Positions 36,669 to 46,702 of a DNA stretch of 64,000 bases are shown one piece after another. Made by a program: the position numbers and the translations under genes. The notes under the pieces are model-generated. The model was given only the letters and a program-made list of their open reading frames with translations. It ran no database searches and was not told the origin of the DNA. Numbering within the stretch: the stretch's first letter is position 1; each line of letters begins with the position of its first letter. The DNA comes from Flammeovirga sp. SJP92 (GTDB lineage: Bacteria > Bacteroidota > Bacteroidia > Cytophagales > Flammeovirgaceae): assembly GCF_001583495.1 (NCBI RefSeq), contig NZ_LQAQ01000015.1, positions 310,001 through 374,000 of the forward strand, given 5' to 3'.

Positions 36669-36889
36669 AGTGTATTAAGAATAAGTGTGTAAAGCGTAAT
36701 GGTTGTGATTTCAATCAATATCTATCCATAGAAAGGATGTATTGATTCAATTGTACTCAACTTTTATTGATTTTTTTTTAATATTCAATATTTATAAGTT
36801 ATGAAATCAATCATAAACTACAAAATATTACTATTACAACAGCTTACTATTCTCATAAAAGTTACTTACACACAGCAATAATACAATTT

Positions 36890-37732
36890 CTACTTTTGGG
36901 TACTACGGAATTGTGAAGGTGAAATCCCTTCTTTCTTTTTAAAGATTCTTGTAAAATAAAGTGGGTCATTATATCCTAAATCATACGCTATCTCATTAAT
37001 AGGTAACGAAGTGGACTGTAATAATTCTTTGGCTTTTTTTATCCTTTGACTAGATAAATACTTTGACGGAGTTTCTTCATAAACTTTCTGAAATTCTCTT
37101 TTAAAAGACGATAAACTTAAATGACATAGTTTGGCCAATTCTTCTAAAGACAAATTAGAAAAAGTGTGCAATTCAATGACTTTTTTTAATTGAGAAGTAC
37201 GTGGGGAATAAAGATCGTTGATTAATTCCATCACCGAAGAAACATTGTTGGTTTGAATCAACAAAAGCACCAACTCTTTAATTTTCAGTTCCAATAAATC
37301 TTCATTGACCAAAGACGGATTATCAAAATAGAATTCTAATGAATCAATAAAACGGGCAATGATTGCCTCATCCTCTACAATTCTTGTTTTAGGGTTAGTC
37401 ATTTGTTTTTCAATCAACTTTGGGAGCTCATTAATATACAATTTCTTTAATAAATCTGGAAATAGATGTACTGCTATTACTTCAACGCTATCTTTTTCTT
37501 GCCTTTGTAGAAACTCCAAAAAGTAAGTATCACATCGTAATAAAATAGCTTCCTTTTTCTTCACTTCCACATTATCTTGTCCTGAATGCAACTTTATATG
37601 AGCATCTTTCATATACAGAAAACATCCCTCATTTTGAAAGACTCTCTCCTTAGTATAAGGCACTTTGATGGTTGTTTTCTCAATAAGAGGCCTCCCTTGG
37701 TAGTTAAAACTAATTGCTCCTTCCATTTTCAT
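36890..37732 (-). CDS. AraC family transcriptional regulator
   Basis: About 280 residues from ATG 37732 (MKMEGAISFNYQG). An upstream TTG at 37768 is unlikely because a terminator hairpin overlaps that stretch. N-terminal beta-rich sensor half without a recognised ligand site; C-terminal double HTH (about 180-280): LEELAKLCHLSLSSFKREF and INEIAYDLGYNDPLYFTRIFKK, then EGISPSQFR. It stands alone between a terminator and a 221-bp gap. Targets unknown; nearby AhpD-like and DoxX-like genes are candidates. Confidence 0.9.
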   Translation of the reverse strand: MKMEGAISFNYQGRPLIEKTTIKVPYTKERVFQNEGCFLYMKDAHIKLHSGQDNVEVKKKEAILLRCDTYFLEFLQRQEKDSVEVIAVHLFPDLLKKLYINELPKLIEKQMTNPKTRIVEDEAIIARFIDSLEFYFDNPSLVNEDLLELKIKELVLLLIQTNNVSSVMELINDLYSPRTSQLKKVIELHTFSNLSLEELAKLCHLSLSSFKREFQKVYEETPSKYLSSQRIKKAKELLQSTSLPINEIAYDLGYNDPLYFTRIFKKKEGISPSQFRSTQK

Positions 37733-37744
37733 AAGGTGAAGATA

Positions 37745-37779
37745 CTGAAAAAAGAGATGATCAAACAATCACCTCTTTT
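37745..37779 (-). terminator. Terminator after the AhpD-like gene
   Basis: A 12-bp stem with one mismatch (37750-37761 with 37768-37779), 6-nt loop and T run on the minus strand, starting 30 nt after the AhpD-like stop. Confidence 0.7.
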
Positions 37780-37808
37780 ATAAAATTTAAACTGCTGAGC
37801 TGTTCATG

Positions 37809-38375
37809 TTAAACATGCTCTACACCTTTCTTATCCCATGCAAAAGGTTGAAAAGCGTTATCTAGTGGTGTTTTAGCCACATGATTCGTATAATTACTAA
37901 TGGTCTTCTGTGCCAGCCCTAGTATAATTTCCAATACATTTGTTTGTGTATACCCTGCCTTGAAAAACGCATCCAACTGCTCATTATTTACGAAACCTCT
38001 TTCACGTACCAAGGCTACTGTAAATGTTCTCAATGCTTCCAATTTTTCATTGGGCAAAGGCGTTTCATTTCTCAATGCCTCTGTGATTTCAGGAGCAATA
38101 TTCATAGCATTAGCAATAGCAGTGTGAGCAGGAACACAGTAGTGACATTCGTTCTCGACATTAATGGTTTGCCATACAACTGTCAGTTCATCATTATTGA
38201 AAGACGTGTTTGCAAAGGCCTCATGTAAATAATCATAAGCTTTCGCTAATTGAGGAGAGTTAGCTAATGTACCAATCAAGTTCGGTACAAAACCAAATGC
38301 TTTTTTCTTTCCTTCTAATAATTCTTTGCTTTCTTGAGGAGCTGTTTCTGAATTGTGGATTTTAAAATTTGCCAT
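37809..38375 (-). CDS. Carboxymuconolactone decarboxylase/AhpD-like protein
   Basis: 188 residues, all-helical CMD fold. The redox centre CHYC followed by PAH (Cys77, Cys80, His84) fits AhpD-like alkylhydroperoxidases, where the CxxC pair reduces peroxides or passes electrons. The N-terminal FGFVPNLIGTLANSPQLAKAYD region is typical of the peroxidase-related subfamily. It is cytosolic. A DoxX-like gene precedes it by 74 bp, same strand; the two may form a small oxidative-stress unit. Name as hydroperoxidase is by family only. Confidence 0.88.
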   Translation of the reverse strand: MANFKIHNSETAPQESKELLEGKKKAFGFVPNLIGTLANSPQLAKAYDYLHEAFANTSFNNDELTVVWQTINVENECHYCVPAHTAIANAMNIAPEITEALRNETPLPNEKLEALRTFTVALVRERGFVNNEQLDAFFKAGYTQTNVLEIILGLAQKTISNYTNHVAKTPLDNAFQPFAWDKKGVEHV

Positions 38376-38449
38376 GATCTAATAAAATTTAGGGTGTTAG
38401 ATTCCTAGACCTACTTTTTGAAGGCCTTAAGAATTCATTGATTAATGAA

Positions 38450-38872
38450 TTAAAATAATGTGATCTTTCGGTTGTGAACTGATAGATTCAGTGTTGATGC
38501 CAGGATTAATAAAACAGCCAATACAGGCGGTCTACTTTCAAAAGGCAACACTTCTACGGGCACATTGGGATCGGAATGCACAAATAAGGCTACAATCATA
38601 ATAGGAAGCACCATAATGCTCATACCATAAAAAAGCTTATCTGCCAATTCGGGTTTTATTTTATTGTAAAAGAAGAGTAATAGAAGGGCGATTGCACCGA
38701 CTATAATTTCACTACTTTGACCTATGAAGAAGGATAACTTTGGAAATGGCAATCCTGCTATCTCAATCTGCGTAGCAAAATTATAAGAAAATTGATCTGT
38801 AAACTTCACCAAGCCCGGCATAAATAAAAACAAGGCTATAAATGCGGTCGCTATTTTTTCTGAAACTTTCAT
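38450..38872 (-). CDS. DoxX-like membrane protein
   Basis: 140 residues and four membrane segments (about 8-22, 45-67, 82-98, 113-130). N-terminal FIALFLFMPGLVKFTDQF resembles DoxX-family proteins with the usual GL.K motif. DoxX-like proteins are often found with AhpD-type and thiol redox genes, as here; their function is unclear. Upstream is a 379-bp AT-rich gap. Alternative label: uncharacterised four-helix membrane protein. Confidence 0.7.
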   Translation of the reverse strand: MKVSEKIATAFIALFLFMPGLVKFTDQFSYNFATQIEIAGLPFPKLSFFIGQSSEIIVGAIALLLLFFYNKIKPELADKLFYGMSIMVLPIMIVALFVHSDPNVPVEVLPFESRPPVLAVLLILASTLNLSVHNRKITLF

Positions 38873-39251
38873 CTTCTTTTCTTTTTTTGTTTTTCTTATG
38901 ATACAAATATCATGGATAGAACTTTTAAGAAAATGGACAAAACGTTCAAGGATATGGACTTTTTATACTAGTGAAAATATGGACAAAAAAGCATTAATTA
39001 ATCTCTATGAAAATTGCTTTACAAACATTCACAATGATCATCATACAATGAGTAAATATTTTTTAGATTACATAATATATTTAACTACCTTTAAAATGAT
39101 GTGACTTCAACTGGTATTTTTTTATTTGCAAACTATAAGTAACAGACTCTACTTTAATTTCATGTAAGAGTCAAAACCTAATATCTAGTAATAATATACC
39201 ATAGGTAGGTCTTAATTATTTTTTTTAACTCTTCAAATTTTTGAACTATTC
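38873..39251. other. Divergent intergenic region, 379 bp
   Basis: AT-rich DNA between the DoxX-like gene and the broken outer membrane gene. A 68-codon open frame (38898-39104) lies within it but has no recognisable protein character. I see no repeat, hairpin or RNA gene. Confidence 0.45.
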
Positions 39252-39847
39252 ATGAAGAAATTTATTTCTGTAATTATTATGACTCTATTCACGGGTCTTA
39301 ATTTCCTATTCGCACAGCAAACTAATCAAGTTATTTTAGAAGGTGATTTAAGTTTCACTTCTACTTCTTTTGGTTATGCCAACTCAGATGATAAGGTTAA
39401 AACTTCTACTTATAAGTTTTCTCCTTCCATAGGGATTATATTATGTTAAGTGACAAAGTGGCTTTAGGTGGATTTTTAGAATATCGGTCTTCTACTTCAA
39501 GTGAAGCTAGAACCTTAGAAGATAATAGTAGAACATTACATTATGGTATTTATACTAGAATTCATTTCACCTTAAAAGAAAAGTTAGTTATGTATATACA
39601 GCCACGACTTAGCTCAGCAAAATACTTAGGTGATAATACTCCCGACGGTTATTTCAATTTAAACGTAGGCACAGGTGCTGGACTTTTGTATTTCATTACT
39701 CCTAAATTTGGTTTGAACTTAGTCCTAGGAAATATCAACTACAGCTATACCACATTTAAGGTTTCTAAAGATAAATATGTAAGTAATGACTTCACTTTTG
39801 AAACAGTATTGAATTCACCAAAACTTGGTATTTCTTTCTACTTGTAG
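39252..39847 (+). pseudogene. Outer membrane beta-barrel protein, frameshifted
   Basis: Two overlapping frames together make one OmpW/OmpX-sized barrel. The first (39252-39449) gives a signal peptide (1-21, ending FLFAQ) and the first strands. It stops at TAA 39447-39449 inside GGGATTATATTATGTTAAG. The second frame (+2 relative to the first) is open from about 39443 and continues with DKVALGGFLEYRSS through to a final strand SPKLGISFYL, whose end is typical of a barrel. A single-base indel near 39430-39445 would restore one ~197-residue protein. Either a recent mutation, phase variation or a sequencing error. The flanking terminator suggests it was recently functional. Confidence 0.75.
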
Positions 39848-39861
39848 AAAAAAGTAACCAC

Positions 39862-39901
39862 CAAAAAAAGCCATCAAGACCTAAATCCTGATGGCTTTTT
39901 T
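39862..39901. terminator. Bidirectional terminator between barrel gene and lpdA
   Basis: A perfect 12-bp stem (39865-39876 with 39889-39900), 12-nt loop, A run on the left and T run on the right, between convergent genes. Confidence 0.85.
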
Positions 39902-39923
39902 GATGAACAACTTTGAATTGTTA

Positions 39924-41318
39924 TTACATATTCAATGCTCTGTCACCTGTAGCAGCTAAACAAGCCTCTTTGATTGCTTCAGAATAAGTAGGGTGAGCAT
40001 GAGACATTCTTGAGATGTCTTCTGCTGACGCTCTGTATTCCATAGCTACTACACCTTCAGAAATCATATCTGCCGCTCTTGGACCGATAATGTGCATTCC
40101 TAAGATTTCGTCTGTTTCTTTATCCGCTAAAACTTTCACCAAACCATCAATATCCATAGAGGCTCTTGCTCTACCTGATGCTCTGAATGGGAATGAACCT
40201 GCTTTGTAAGCACGCTTCGATTCTTTCAACTCCTGCTCAGTGTAACCTACTGAAGCCACTTCTGGCCATGTGTAAACTACACCAGGAATTAATTTATAGT
40301 TGATATGAGGCTTTTCACCATTGATGTGTTCAGCAACATAAACACCTTCTTCTTCCGCTTTGTGTGCTAACATTGCTCCTTTCACAACGTCACCGATAGC
40401 GTAGATACCTTCTACTGAAGTTTGTAAGTGCTCGTTGACATCAATTCTACCGCGTTCATCCATTTTACCACCGATTTCTTCGAAATTCAATTTATCAGTG
40501 TAAGGACGACGTCCGATAGAAACTAGGCAATAATCACCTTTGATCTCAATCTCTTTACCTTTTTTGTCTGTTGCTTTTACTACAACTTCTTCTCCTTCAA
40601 CTTTTACTGACTCTACTTTTGTCTTCAAGTTGAATTTGAAACCTTCTTTCTTCAATACCTTTTGCATTTCTTTTCCTAAAGAAACGTCCATTGTAGGGAT
40701 TAAAGAATCAGCATATTCTACTACTGTTACTTCAGCACCTAAACGTGCGTAAACTGAACCTAATTCCAATCCGATTACACCACCACCAATTACGATAAGG
40801 TGCTTAGGAATTTCTTCTAGTTTTAAAGCCTCAGTAGAAGTGATTACTCTTTTCTTATCAAACTCAATAAAAGGAAGCATTGTAGGCTTAGAACCTGTTG
40901 CGATAACTGTTTTTTGAGTGTTGATTACTTTTGACTCTTCACCGTCGATTTTGATTGTATTTTTATCTACAAATGAACCAAAACCTTCGTAAACGTCAAT
41001 TTTATTTTTCTTCATCAAGAAAGCGATACCGTCCGTAGTTTGTTTTACTACTTCACCCTTTCTTGCGATCATTTTACCAAAGTCAATTTTTGGAGTCTCT
41101 ACTTCTAAACCGTGATCAGCAAAACGGTGAACCGCCTGATGATACAATTCTGAAGAGTCTAACAATGCTTTTGAAGGAATACATCCAACATTCAAACATG
41201 TTCCACCAAGAGTAGAGTATTTTTCAATTAATGCTACTTTCATTCCTAATTGAGCAGCACGGATGGCAGCAATATAACCGCCGGGACCTGAACCGATCAC
41301 TGTTAAATCGTATGTCAT
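39924..41318 (-). CDS. lpdA: Dihydrolipoyl dehydrogenase (E3)
   Basis: 464 residues. FAD-binding VIGSGPGGYIAAIRAAQLG; redox disulfide GGTCLNVGCIPSK (Cys41, Cys46); NAD-binding VIGGGVIGLELGSVYARLG; a second FAD segment YAIGDVVKGAMLAHKAEEEG; and the His-Glu pair of the interface region in HAHPTYSEAIKEA. It reoxidises dihydrolipoyl groups, here most likely those of the 2-oxoglutarate dehydrogenase E2 encoded upstream. Cytosolic homodimer. It lies 153 bp downstream of sucB with a strong hairpin between, so E3 may be expressed partly on its own, as expected if it also serves pyruvate dehydrogenase or the glycine cleavage system. Confidence 0.97.
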   Translation of the reverse strand: MTYDLTVIGSGPGGYIAAIRAAQLGMKVALIEKYSTLGGTCLNVGCIPSKALLDSSELYHQAVHRFADHGLEVETPKIDFGKMIARKGEVVKQTTDGIAFLMKKNKIDVYEGFGSFVDKNTIKIDGEESKVINTQKTVIATGSKPTMLPFIEFDKKRVITSTEALKLEEIPKHLIVIGGGVIGLELGSVYARLGAEVTVVEYADSLIPTMDVSLGKEMQKVLKKEGFKFNLKTKVESVKVEGEEVVVKATDKKGKEIEIKGDYCLVSIGRRPYTDKLNFEEIGGKMDERGRIDVNEHLQTSVEGIYAIGDVVKGAMLAHKAEEEGVYVAEHINGEKPHINYKLIPGVVYTWPEVASVGYTEQELKESKRAYKAGSFPFRASGRARASMDIDGLVKVLADKETDEILGMHIIGPRAADMISEGVVAMEYRASAEDISRMSHAHPTYSEAIKEACLAATGDRALNM

Positions 41319-41346
41319 ATCTGATCCTAAAAAGGTATTTTAAAGA

Positions 41347-41378
41347 AAGGAATGCTAGAAATGTTTCCAGCATTCCTT
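41347..41378 (-). terminator. Hairpin between sucB and lpdA (attenuator or processing site)
   Basis: A 10-bp perfect stem (41347-41356 with 41369-41378); a further GAAA/TTTC pairing inside the loop gives nearly a full 16-bp hairpin. No proper T run follows on the minus strand, so it is more likely a partial terminator or RNA-processing hairpin than a full stop. Confidence 0.5.
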
Positions 41379-41471
41379 AGTGTTTATTTTAGTAAGTTTG
41401 TTTTGTGTAGTTTAATTAAAGTAATTAAATCTACGGTTAGAGCTGTTCCAACAACGCTCAAAAGCTTAGAT

Positions 41472-43013
41472 CTATACGTCTAATAATAAACGGATTGGAT
41501 CCTCAAGCAATTCTTTCACACGCTTCAAGAAGCTCACTGATTCACGTCCGTCAATGATTCTGTGATCATAAGACAAGGCAACGTACATGATAGGTCTGAT
41601 ATGTACCTCTCCGTTGATTGCTACTGGACGTTCCACAATGTTGTGCATTCCTAAGATTGCCGACTGTGGAGCATTGATAATTGGAGTCGATAACATTGAA
41701 CCGAATACACCACCGTTTGTAATTGTGAATGTACCTCCTTCCATCTCTGGAATAGTCAATTTATTATCACGAGCTTTTAACGCTAAACGTCTTACCTCTT
41801 TCTCGATATCAGCTAGACTTAATGACTCCGCATTTCTGATTACTGGTACTACTAAACCTTTTGGAGCAGAAACCGCAATAGAAACATCTGCATAGTCATT
41901 GTATACTAATTCGTTTCCGTCGATGTAAGCGTTTACTGCTGGCCACTCTTGTAAGGCTACAGTTACAGCTTTTGTAAAGAATGACATGAAACCTAATCCA
42001 ATCTCATGCTTGTCTTTAAACATCTCTTTGTATTTCTTACGAAGATCCATTACAGGCTTCATGTCTACTTCGTTGAAAGTAGTCAACATAGCCGTTTCGT
42101 TCTTCACTGAAACCAAACGACGAGAAACTGTTTTACGAAGAGCAGTCATTTTCTCTCTTCTTTGAACTCTTTCACCTGGAGCTGCTACTGGAGCCGGAGC
42201 TTCAGCTGCTTTCGGTGCAGATTTCTTAGGAGCTGCAGCAGGCTTTTGCGCTTTCTCTGCATCTTCCTTCGTGATACGACCATCAACACCTGTACCTTTT
42301 ACAGTAGATGGATCAATACCTTTTTCAGCTAAGATCTTCGCCGCTGCTGGAGAAGCGTGACCTGTAGCATAAGTAGTGTCACCTGAAACTGCTGCAGAAG
42401 GAGCTGATGCTGCTGGAGCATCTGAACTTGCAGCGGCCGCCGGAGCACCACCTTCCATTACTTCGATCTTACAAATTGGAGCACCGATTTCTAAAGTCTC
42501 ATCTTCTTGAGCAATGATTCTTAAGATACCTGACTCTTCTGCTGTCAATTCAAACGTTGCTTTATCAGACTCGATCTCGCAAAGAAGATCATCTAATTCC
42601 ACATAATCGCCGTCTTCTTTCGCCCATGAAGCAATTGTAACTTCAGAAATAGATTCACCTACTGTAGGCACAACCATTTCCATTACTTCACCAGTTGCTT
42701 TTGGACCTTCTGATGACGCTGCCGATGCTGGAGCCGCTTCTTCAGTTGATGCTGCTTTTGGAGCACCACCGGCACCTTCTTCGATAGTACATAATAATGC
42801 ACCAATCTCTAAAGTTGCATCTTCTTCAGCACCTTCTGCGATTGTGATTACACCGTCTGCTTCTGCTACTAACTCAAAAGTAGCTTTATCAGATTCTAAT
42901 TCACAAAGGACATCATCCAATTCAACTGTATCGCCGCTTTCTACTAACCATCTTGCGATAGTTACTTCAGTGATCGACTCACCGACAGCTGGAACATTCA
43001 TTTGTAAGCTCAT
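41472..43013 (-). CDS. sucB: 2-oxoglutarate dehydrogenase E2, dihydrolipoamide succinyltransferase, two lipoyl domains
   Basis: 513 residues. Two lipoyl domains: the first with ESDKATFEL and lipoyl-lysine Lys43, the second with Lys151 in the same motif. They are joined by Ala/Pro-rich linkers. Next come an E3-binding domain (about 215-252, [22 protein letters not shown]) and the catalytic acyltransferase domain ending in [13 protein letters not shown] (His and Asp of HxxxDG). The normal bacterial SucB has only one lipoyl domain; two are seen in some Bacteroidota. Cytosolic multimeric core of the complex. It lies 34 bp after the GNAT gene and 479 bp after sucA on the same strand. Confidence 0.95.
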   Translation of the reverse strand: MSLQMNVPAVGESITEVTIARWLVESGDTVELDDVLCELESDKATFELVAEADGVITIAEGAEEDATLEIGALLCTIEEGAGGAPKAASTEEAAPASAASSEGPKATGEVMEMVVPTVGESISEVTIASWAKEDGDYVELDDLLCEIESDKATFELTAEESGILRIIAQEDETLEIGAPICKIEVMEGGAPAAAASSDAPAASAPSAAVSGDTTYATGHASPAAAKILAEKGIDPSTVKGTGVDGRITKEDAEKAQKPAAAPKKSAPKAAEAPAPVAAPGERVQRREKMTALRKTVSRRLVSVKNETAMLTTFNEVDMKPVMDLRKKYKEMFKDKHEIGLGFMSFFTKAVTVALQEWPAVNAYIDGNELVYNDYADVSIAVSAPKGLVVPVIRNAESLSLADIEKEVRRLALKARDNKLTIPEMEGGTFTITNGGVFGSMLSTPIINAPQSAILGMHNIVERPVAINGEVHIRPIMYVALSYDHRIIDGRESVSFLKRVKELLEDPIRLLLDV

Positions 43014-43047
43014 AATTTTATATTTTTTGCGATTCCTCGCGAGAGTT

Positions 43048-43482
43048 CTAAACTAGTTTTTTTATAAATTTATAATGAGGGATTCCTACCTCCTCAAACT
43101 GATCACCCACTACTTCGTAGTTCATTTTTTCATAAAACTCCTTTGCTACTGCTCTTGCATGCAAAGACATCGTTTCGAAACCGTGATCCATTGAGAAAAA
43201 CTCACTAAACTGGACCATTAAAGAACCTAAGCCTTTACCTCTCTGATCTTCCCTAACAGATACTTGTCTCATTTTAATTTCTTCTGGAGAAATCGGTTTT
43301 AATACTAGGCAAGCAACAACTTCATCATTATCGTTCATAGCTGCTAAGTGATAGCTATCGAACTCTTCAGATAATTCCTCCTCTGAAAATTGTAATCCAA
43401 GTGGTTTACGTAAAACTTCGTCACGTAATGCTACTGTTAATTTGTGGTCAGCGGAATTAAAAGCTACTTCTTTAATAATCAT
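43048..43482 (-). CDS. GNAT family N-acetyltransferase between sucA and sucB
   Basis: 144 residues. The acetyl-CoA binding motif [16 protein letters not shown] (Q/R-x-x-G-x-G/A type) and a C-terminal [36 protein letters not shown] are typical of the ElaA-like/GNAT set. It lies 10 bp after sucA and 34 bp before sucB, so it is cotranscribed with them. Lysine acetylation of TCA-cycle enzymes is a tempting idea, but the substrate is not known. Family members next to 2-oxoglutarate dehydrogenase genes are not something I recall as a standard arrangement. Confidence 0.88.
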   Translation of the reverse strand: MIIKEVAFNSADHKLTVALRDEVLRKPLGLQFSEEELSEEFDSYHLAAMNDNDEVVACLVLKPISPEEIKMRQVSVREDQRGKGLGSLMVQFSEFFSMDHGFETMSLHARAVAKEFYEKMNYEVVGDQFEEVGIPHYKFIKKLV

Positions 43483-43492
43483 AATTTAATGT

Positions 43493-46291
43493 TTATAGGT
43501 CCTCTTTGTCAAAAGCAACCGAAACAATACGTTCTGTCTCCTCTTTGTGAACTTTAGGGAAGCCAGTCGCTGGAGATGCTGAAGGTTTACGTGAAACTAA
43601 CTTCATGTTGATCAACTCCTCCTCGTTTCTAAATGCTCTCATAATAAAGGTCCAGTATCCCATATTCACAGGTTCTTCTTGAACCCACTTCAATGATTTA
43701 CGGTTAGAATATTTCTTTAAAATGGCATTTACTTTCTTCTCTGGGAAAGGATGGATTTGCTCCACTCTTACAATCGCAACATCGTCACGCTTGTCTCTTT
43801 CCTTTCTCTCCAATAAGTCGTAGTAAATTTTGCCTGTGCAAAGTAGTACTTTTTCTACTTTCTTGGCATTTTTTACTGATGCATCATCATAAACTTCTTC
43901 AAATTTTCCTTTTGTAAAGTCTTCAAGTGAAGAAATACACTTCGGATGACGTAACATTGACTTAGGAGTCATTACGATTAATGGCTTTCTGAAGTCCCAA
44001 GTCAACTGTCTTCTAATAGCGTGGAAGAAGTTGGCAGGAGTAGTGAAGTTACCCACTACAATGTTCGACTGTGCCGCTAATTGTAAATATCTTTCAGGAC
44101 GAGCGTTTGAGTGTTCTGGACCTTGTCCTTCGTAACCGTGTGGTAATAACATCACCATACCATTACTTCTACCCCACTTGCTTTCACCTGAAGTAATAAA
44201 TTGGTCAATCATTGTTTGTGCACCGTTTGAGAAATCACCGAATTGTGCTTCCCAAATTGTCAATGCACCAGGATTGGCCATTGCATATCCATATTCAAAA
44301 CCTAACACACCGTACTCAGAAAGTAATGAGTTGTAGATGTAGAAAGGACCTTGAAGCTTACTTATGTTCGCTAATGAATTGTACTTCTCGTTCGTCTCCG
44401 CATCGTTCAATACTGCATGACGGTGTGAGAAAGTACCACGCTGAACGTCTTGTCCTGATAAACGAACAATTTTACCATCTAAAAGAACAGAACCGTAAGC
44501 TAATAATTCAGCAGCTGCCCAGTTGAATTCCTTCTTATCGAAGAACATCTCCTTACGCTCTGCAATCAACTTATCGATTTGCTTTAATGGTTTGAAACCG
44601 TCAGGCACTGTTGTTAAAGCGTGACCAACTGCTTCAATTGTTGTTTCTGAAATAGAAGTATCAGGAGAGTTATCGAAATCTGCCTCTTTACCTCTTTTCA
44701 ATTGTTTCCATTGGATCTCTAATTCTTGAGGTCTATATGGAAGTGGATTTTGACGCACGTTATTTAAACGATCTTGTAGCAAACGACGGAACTCTTTGTC
44801 CATTGATTTTGCTAACTGAGCGTTCATTTCACCTTGCTCGACTAATTTCTTGATATAAATCTCACGAGGGTTTTGGTGCTTCGCAATGATATTATAAAGC
44901 TTAGGTTGCGTGAACTTAGGCTCATCTGATTCGTTGTGTCCATGACGACGGTAACAAACCATATCAACGAAGATGTCTCTGTTGTAACGTTGACGGAATT
45001 CAACCGCTAATTTCATTGCATAAGCAACTTCCTCAGGGTGGTCACCATTTACGTGAAGTACAGGTGACTCAATTAATTGAGAAACGTCTGTACAGTAGAT
45101 TGATGAACGAGCATCGTCAAAGTCAGTGGTAAAACCTACTTGGTTGTTAATCACGAAGTGGATTGTACCACCTACATCATAACCCGCAAGGTTTGACATT
45201 TGTACTGTTTCATAAACAATACCTTGACCGGCGATAGCTGCATCACCATGTATTAAGATTGGAAGAATACGTCTTGAATCCTTATCGTAGATAGAATCTA
45301 CTTTCGCACGTACCACACCTAAAACTACAGGGTCAACTGCTTCTAAGTGAGACGGGTTTGGCGATAAGTCCAAACGTACTTTCTTACCATTGTGTGTTTC
45401 AATTTGAGAAGAGAAACCTAAGTGATATTTCACATCACCGTCTCCCATTGTTTCTTCTGGTACTGCCTGACCTTCGAATTCGTTGAATACTTCTTCGTAA
45501 GTCTTGCCCATGACGTTCGTCAATACATTCAAACGACCACGGTGTGCCATACCGATTACTACTTCCTCTACTCCAAGATCAGCACCTGTAAAGATGGCTG
45601 TATCTAATCCGGCGATTGTTGATTCACCACCTTCAAGAGAGAAACGTTTTTGTCCAACATATTTTGTATGAAGGAAATTTTCGAATACTACAGCTTCATT
45701 TAGCTTGCTAAGAATTCTTTTCTTGTCCTCTTGTGAGAACTCATGACCTGGATACTCGTTTTCAATTTTGTCTTTGATCCAAGCCAATACTTCAGGCTCA
45801 CGGATTGACATAAATTCAAAACCGATTTTACCGTAATAGATTTTTTTCAATCTCTCTACGATATCCTTCAAAGGAACAGTTCCCATACCTAAATAAGAAC
45901 CTGCTGAGAATTTAGTATTCAAATCAGCATTAGAAAGACCGAAGTCTTCTAAATCCAATAGTGCTTTTCTATCCTTTCTCTTACGAACTGGGTTCGTATC
46001 AGAAAGCAAGTGAGCTCTAGATCGGTAAGCGTTAATCAACTGTCTTACCGCAACTTCTTTTTGAAGCATTTCTTCTGAAATACCTCCTGTAGCCTTTGTA
46101 GCTACTCCGTTTGAGTGGGATGCTTTGTTGTCCAGTTCAGGGTTTTCTCCGAATTTCTCAATAGAAAATTCAAAACCCTCAAAAAATCTGCTCCAAGACT
46201 CGTCAATTGAGCTTGGATCTTGCTTATACGACTCGTACATCTGTTCGATGTAATCTCCATGAGCGTTAGCGATATAAGAATACTTGTCCAT
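43493..46291 (-). CDS. sucA: 2-oxoglutarate dehydrogenase E1
   Basis: 932 residues from ATG 46291 (MDKYSYIANAHGDYIEQMYE), the usual SucA start; an upstream ATG at 46330 would add 13 residues without family support. Landmarks: GMAHRGRLNVLTNVMGK, the ThDP/Mg-binding stretch HGDAAIAGQGIVYETVQMS, NNQVGFTT, VCYRRHGHNESDEP and the C-terminal HGYEGQGPEHSNARPERYLQLA. It decarboxylates 2-oxoglutarate and transfers the succinyl group to lipoyl-E2. The first gene of sucA-GNAT-sucB, with lpdA after. Normal length for the family (~930). Confidence 0.96.
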   Translation of the reverse strand: MDKYSYIANAHGDYIEQMYESYKQDPSSIDESWSRFFEGFEFSIEKFGENPELDNKASHSNGVATKATGGISEEMLQKEVAVRQLINAYRSRAHLLSDTNPVRKRKDRKALLDLEDFGLSNADLNTKFSAGSYLGMGTVPLKDIVERLKKIYYGKIGFEFMSIREPEVLAWIKDKIENEYPGHEFSQEDKKRILSKLNEAVVFENFLHTKYVGQKRFSLEGGESTIAGLDTAIFTGADLGVEEVVIGMAHRGRLNVLTNVMGKTYEEVFNEFEGQAVPEETMGDGDVKYHLGFSSQIETHNGKKVRLDLSPNPSHLEAVDPVVLGVVRAKVDSIYDKDSRRILPILIHGDAAIAGQGIVYETVQMSNLAGYDVGGTIHFVINNQVGFTTDFDDARSSIYCTDVSQLIESPVLHVNGDHPEEVAYAMKLAVEFRQRYNRDIFVDMVCYRRHGHNESDEPKFTQPKLYNIIAKHQNPREIYIKKLVEQGEMNAQLAKSMDKEFRRLLQDRLNNVRQNPLPYRPQELEIQWKQLKRGKEADFDNSPDTSISETTIEAVGHALTTVPDGFKPLKQIDKLIAERKEMFFDKKEFNWAAAELLAYGSVLLDGKIVRLSGQDVQRGTFSHRHAVLNDAETNEKYNSLANISKLQGPFYIYNSLLSEYGVLGFEYGYAMANPGALTIWEAQFGDFSNGAQTMIDQFITSGESKWGRSNGMVMLLPHGYEGQGPEHSNARPERYLQLAAQSNIVVGNFTTPANFFHAIRRQLTWDFRKPLIVMTPKSMLRHPKCISSLEDFTKGKFEEVYDDASVKNAKKVEKVLLCTGKIYYDLLERKERDKRDDVAIVRVEQIHPFPEKKVNAILKKYSNRKSLKWVQEEPVNMGYWTFIMRAFRNEEELINMKLVSRKPSASPATGFPKVHKEETERIVSVAFDKEDL

Positions 46292-46702
46292 GTGTTTGTT
46301 GAGGTTATTTACTTGCTCCGGGACAAACATACTAAAACAATTTTATTTACAATATTTGTCTAAGCAATTACTCAAATACATCAATTCAATTAAAATTTTA
46401 ATTATCATTTATTTCTACGCCTATCATTACCTCTATTTTATTGTATAATAATTACAAATTTCAAAAATTATGTTCATTCTAGTCTGTTGTTTTTAAGAGC
46501 TATTAATTGAACTTGATTTTATAAATAAATATTTCAATTACTAATTTTTAAAATGACAAAAAAAGCACTCTTACAGAAGTTACAAGAGTGCTTTTTCGTG
46601 TAGAATTATTTTCTTATTTCATTAAAAACTTTCTATTAAGTTTACCTTTTCACAAAGGAATAAAACTTGACAAATAAGCTATTAGTGATTGAGATTTATA
46701 TT
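46292..46702. other. 411-bp region upstream of sucA
   Basis: AT-rich. It must contain the sucA promoter and holds one terminator (46558-46596). No gene, repeat or RNA is seen otherwise. Confidence 0.45.
46558..46596 (-). terminator. Terminator after the T9SS-tail gene cluster
   Basis: A perfect 12-bp stem (46561-46572 with 46584-46595), 11-nt loop, with a short T run on both strands. It closes the transcript of the gene ending at 46703. Confidence 0.75.

Noticed and set aside
38898-39104. 68-codon open frame in the DoxX upstream region
   Set aside because: No recognisable motif, low-complexity composition and no promoter; treated as chance.
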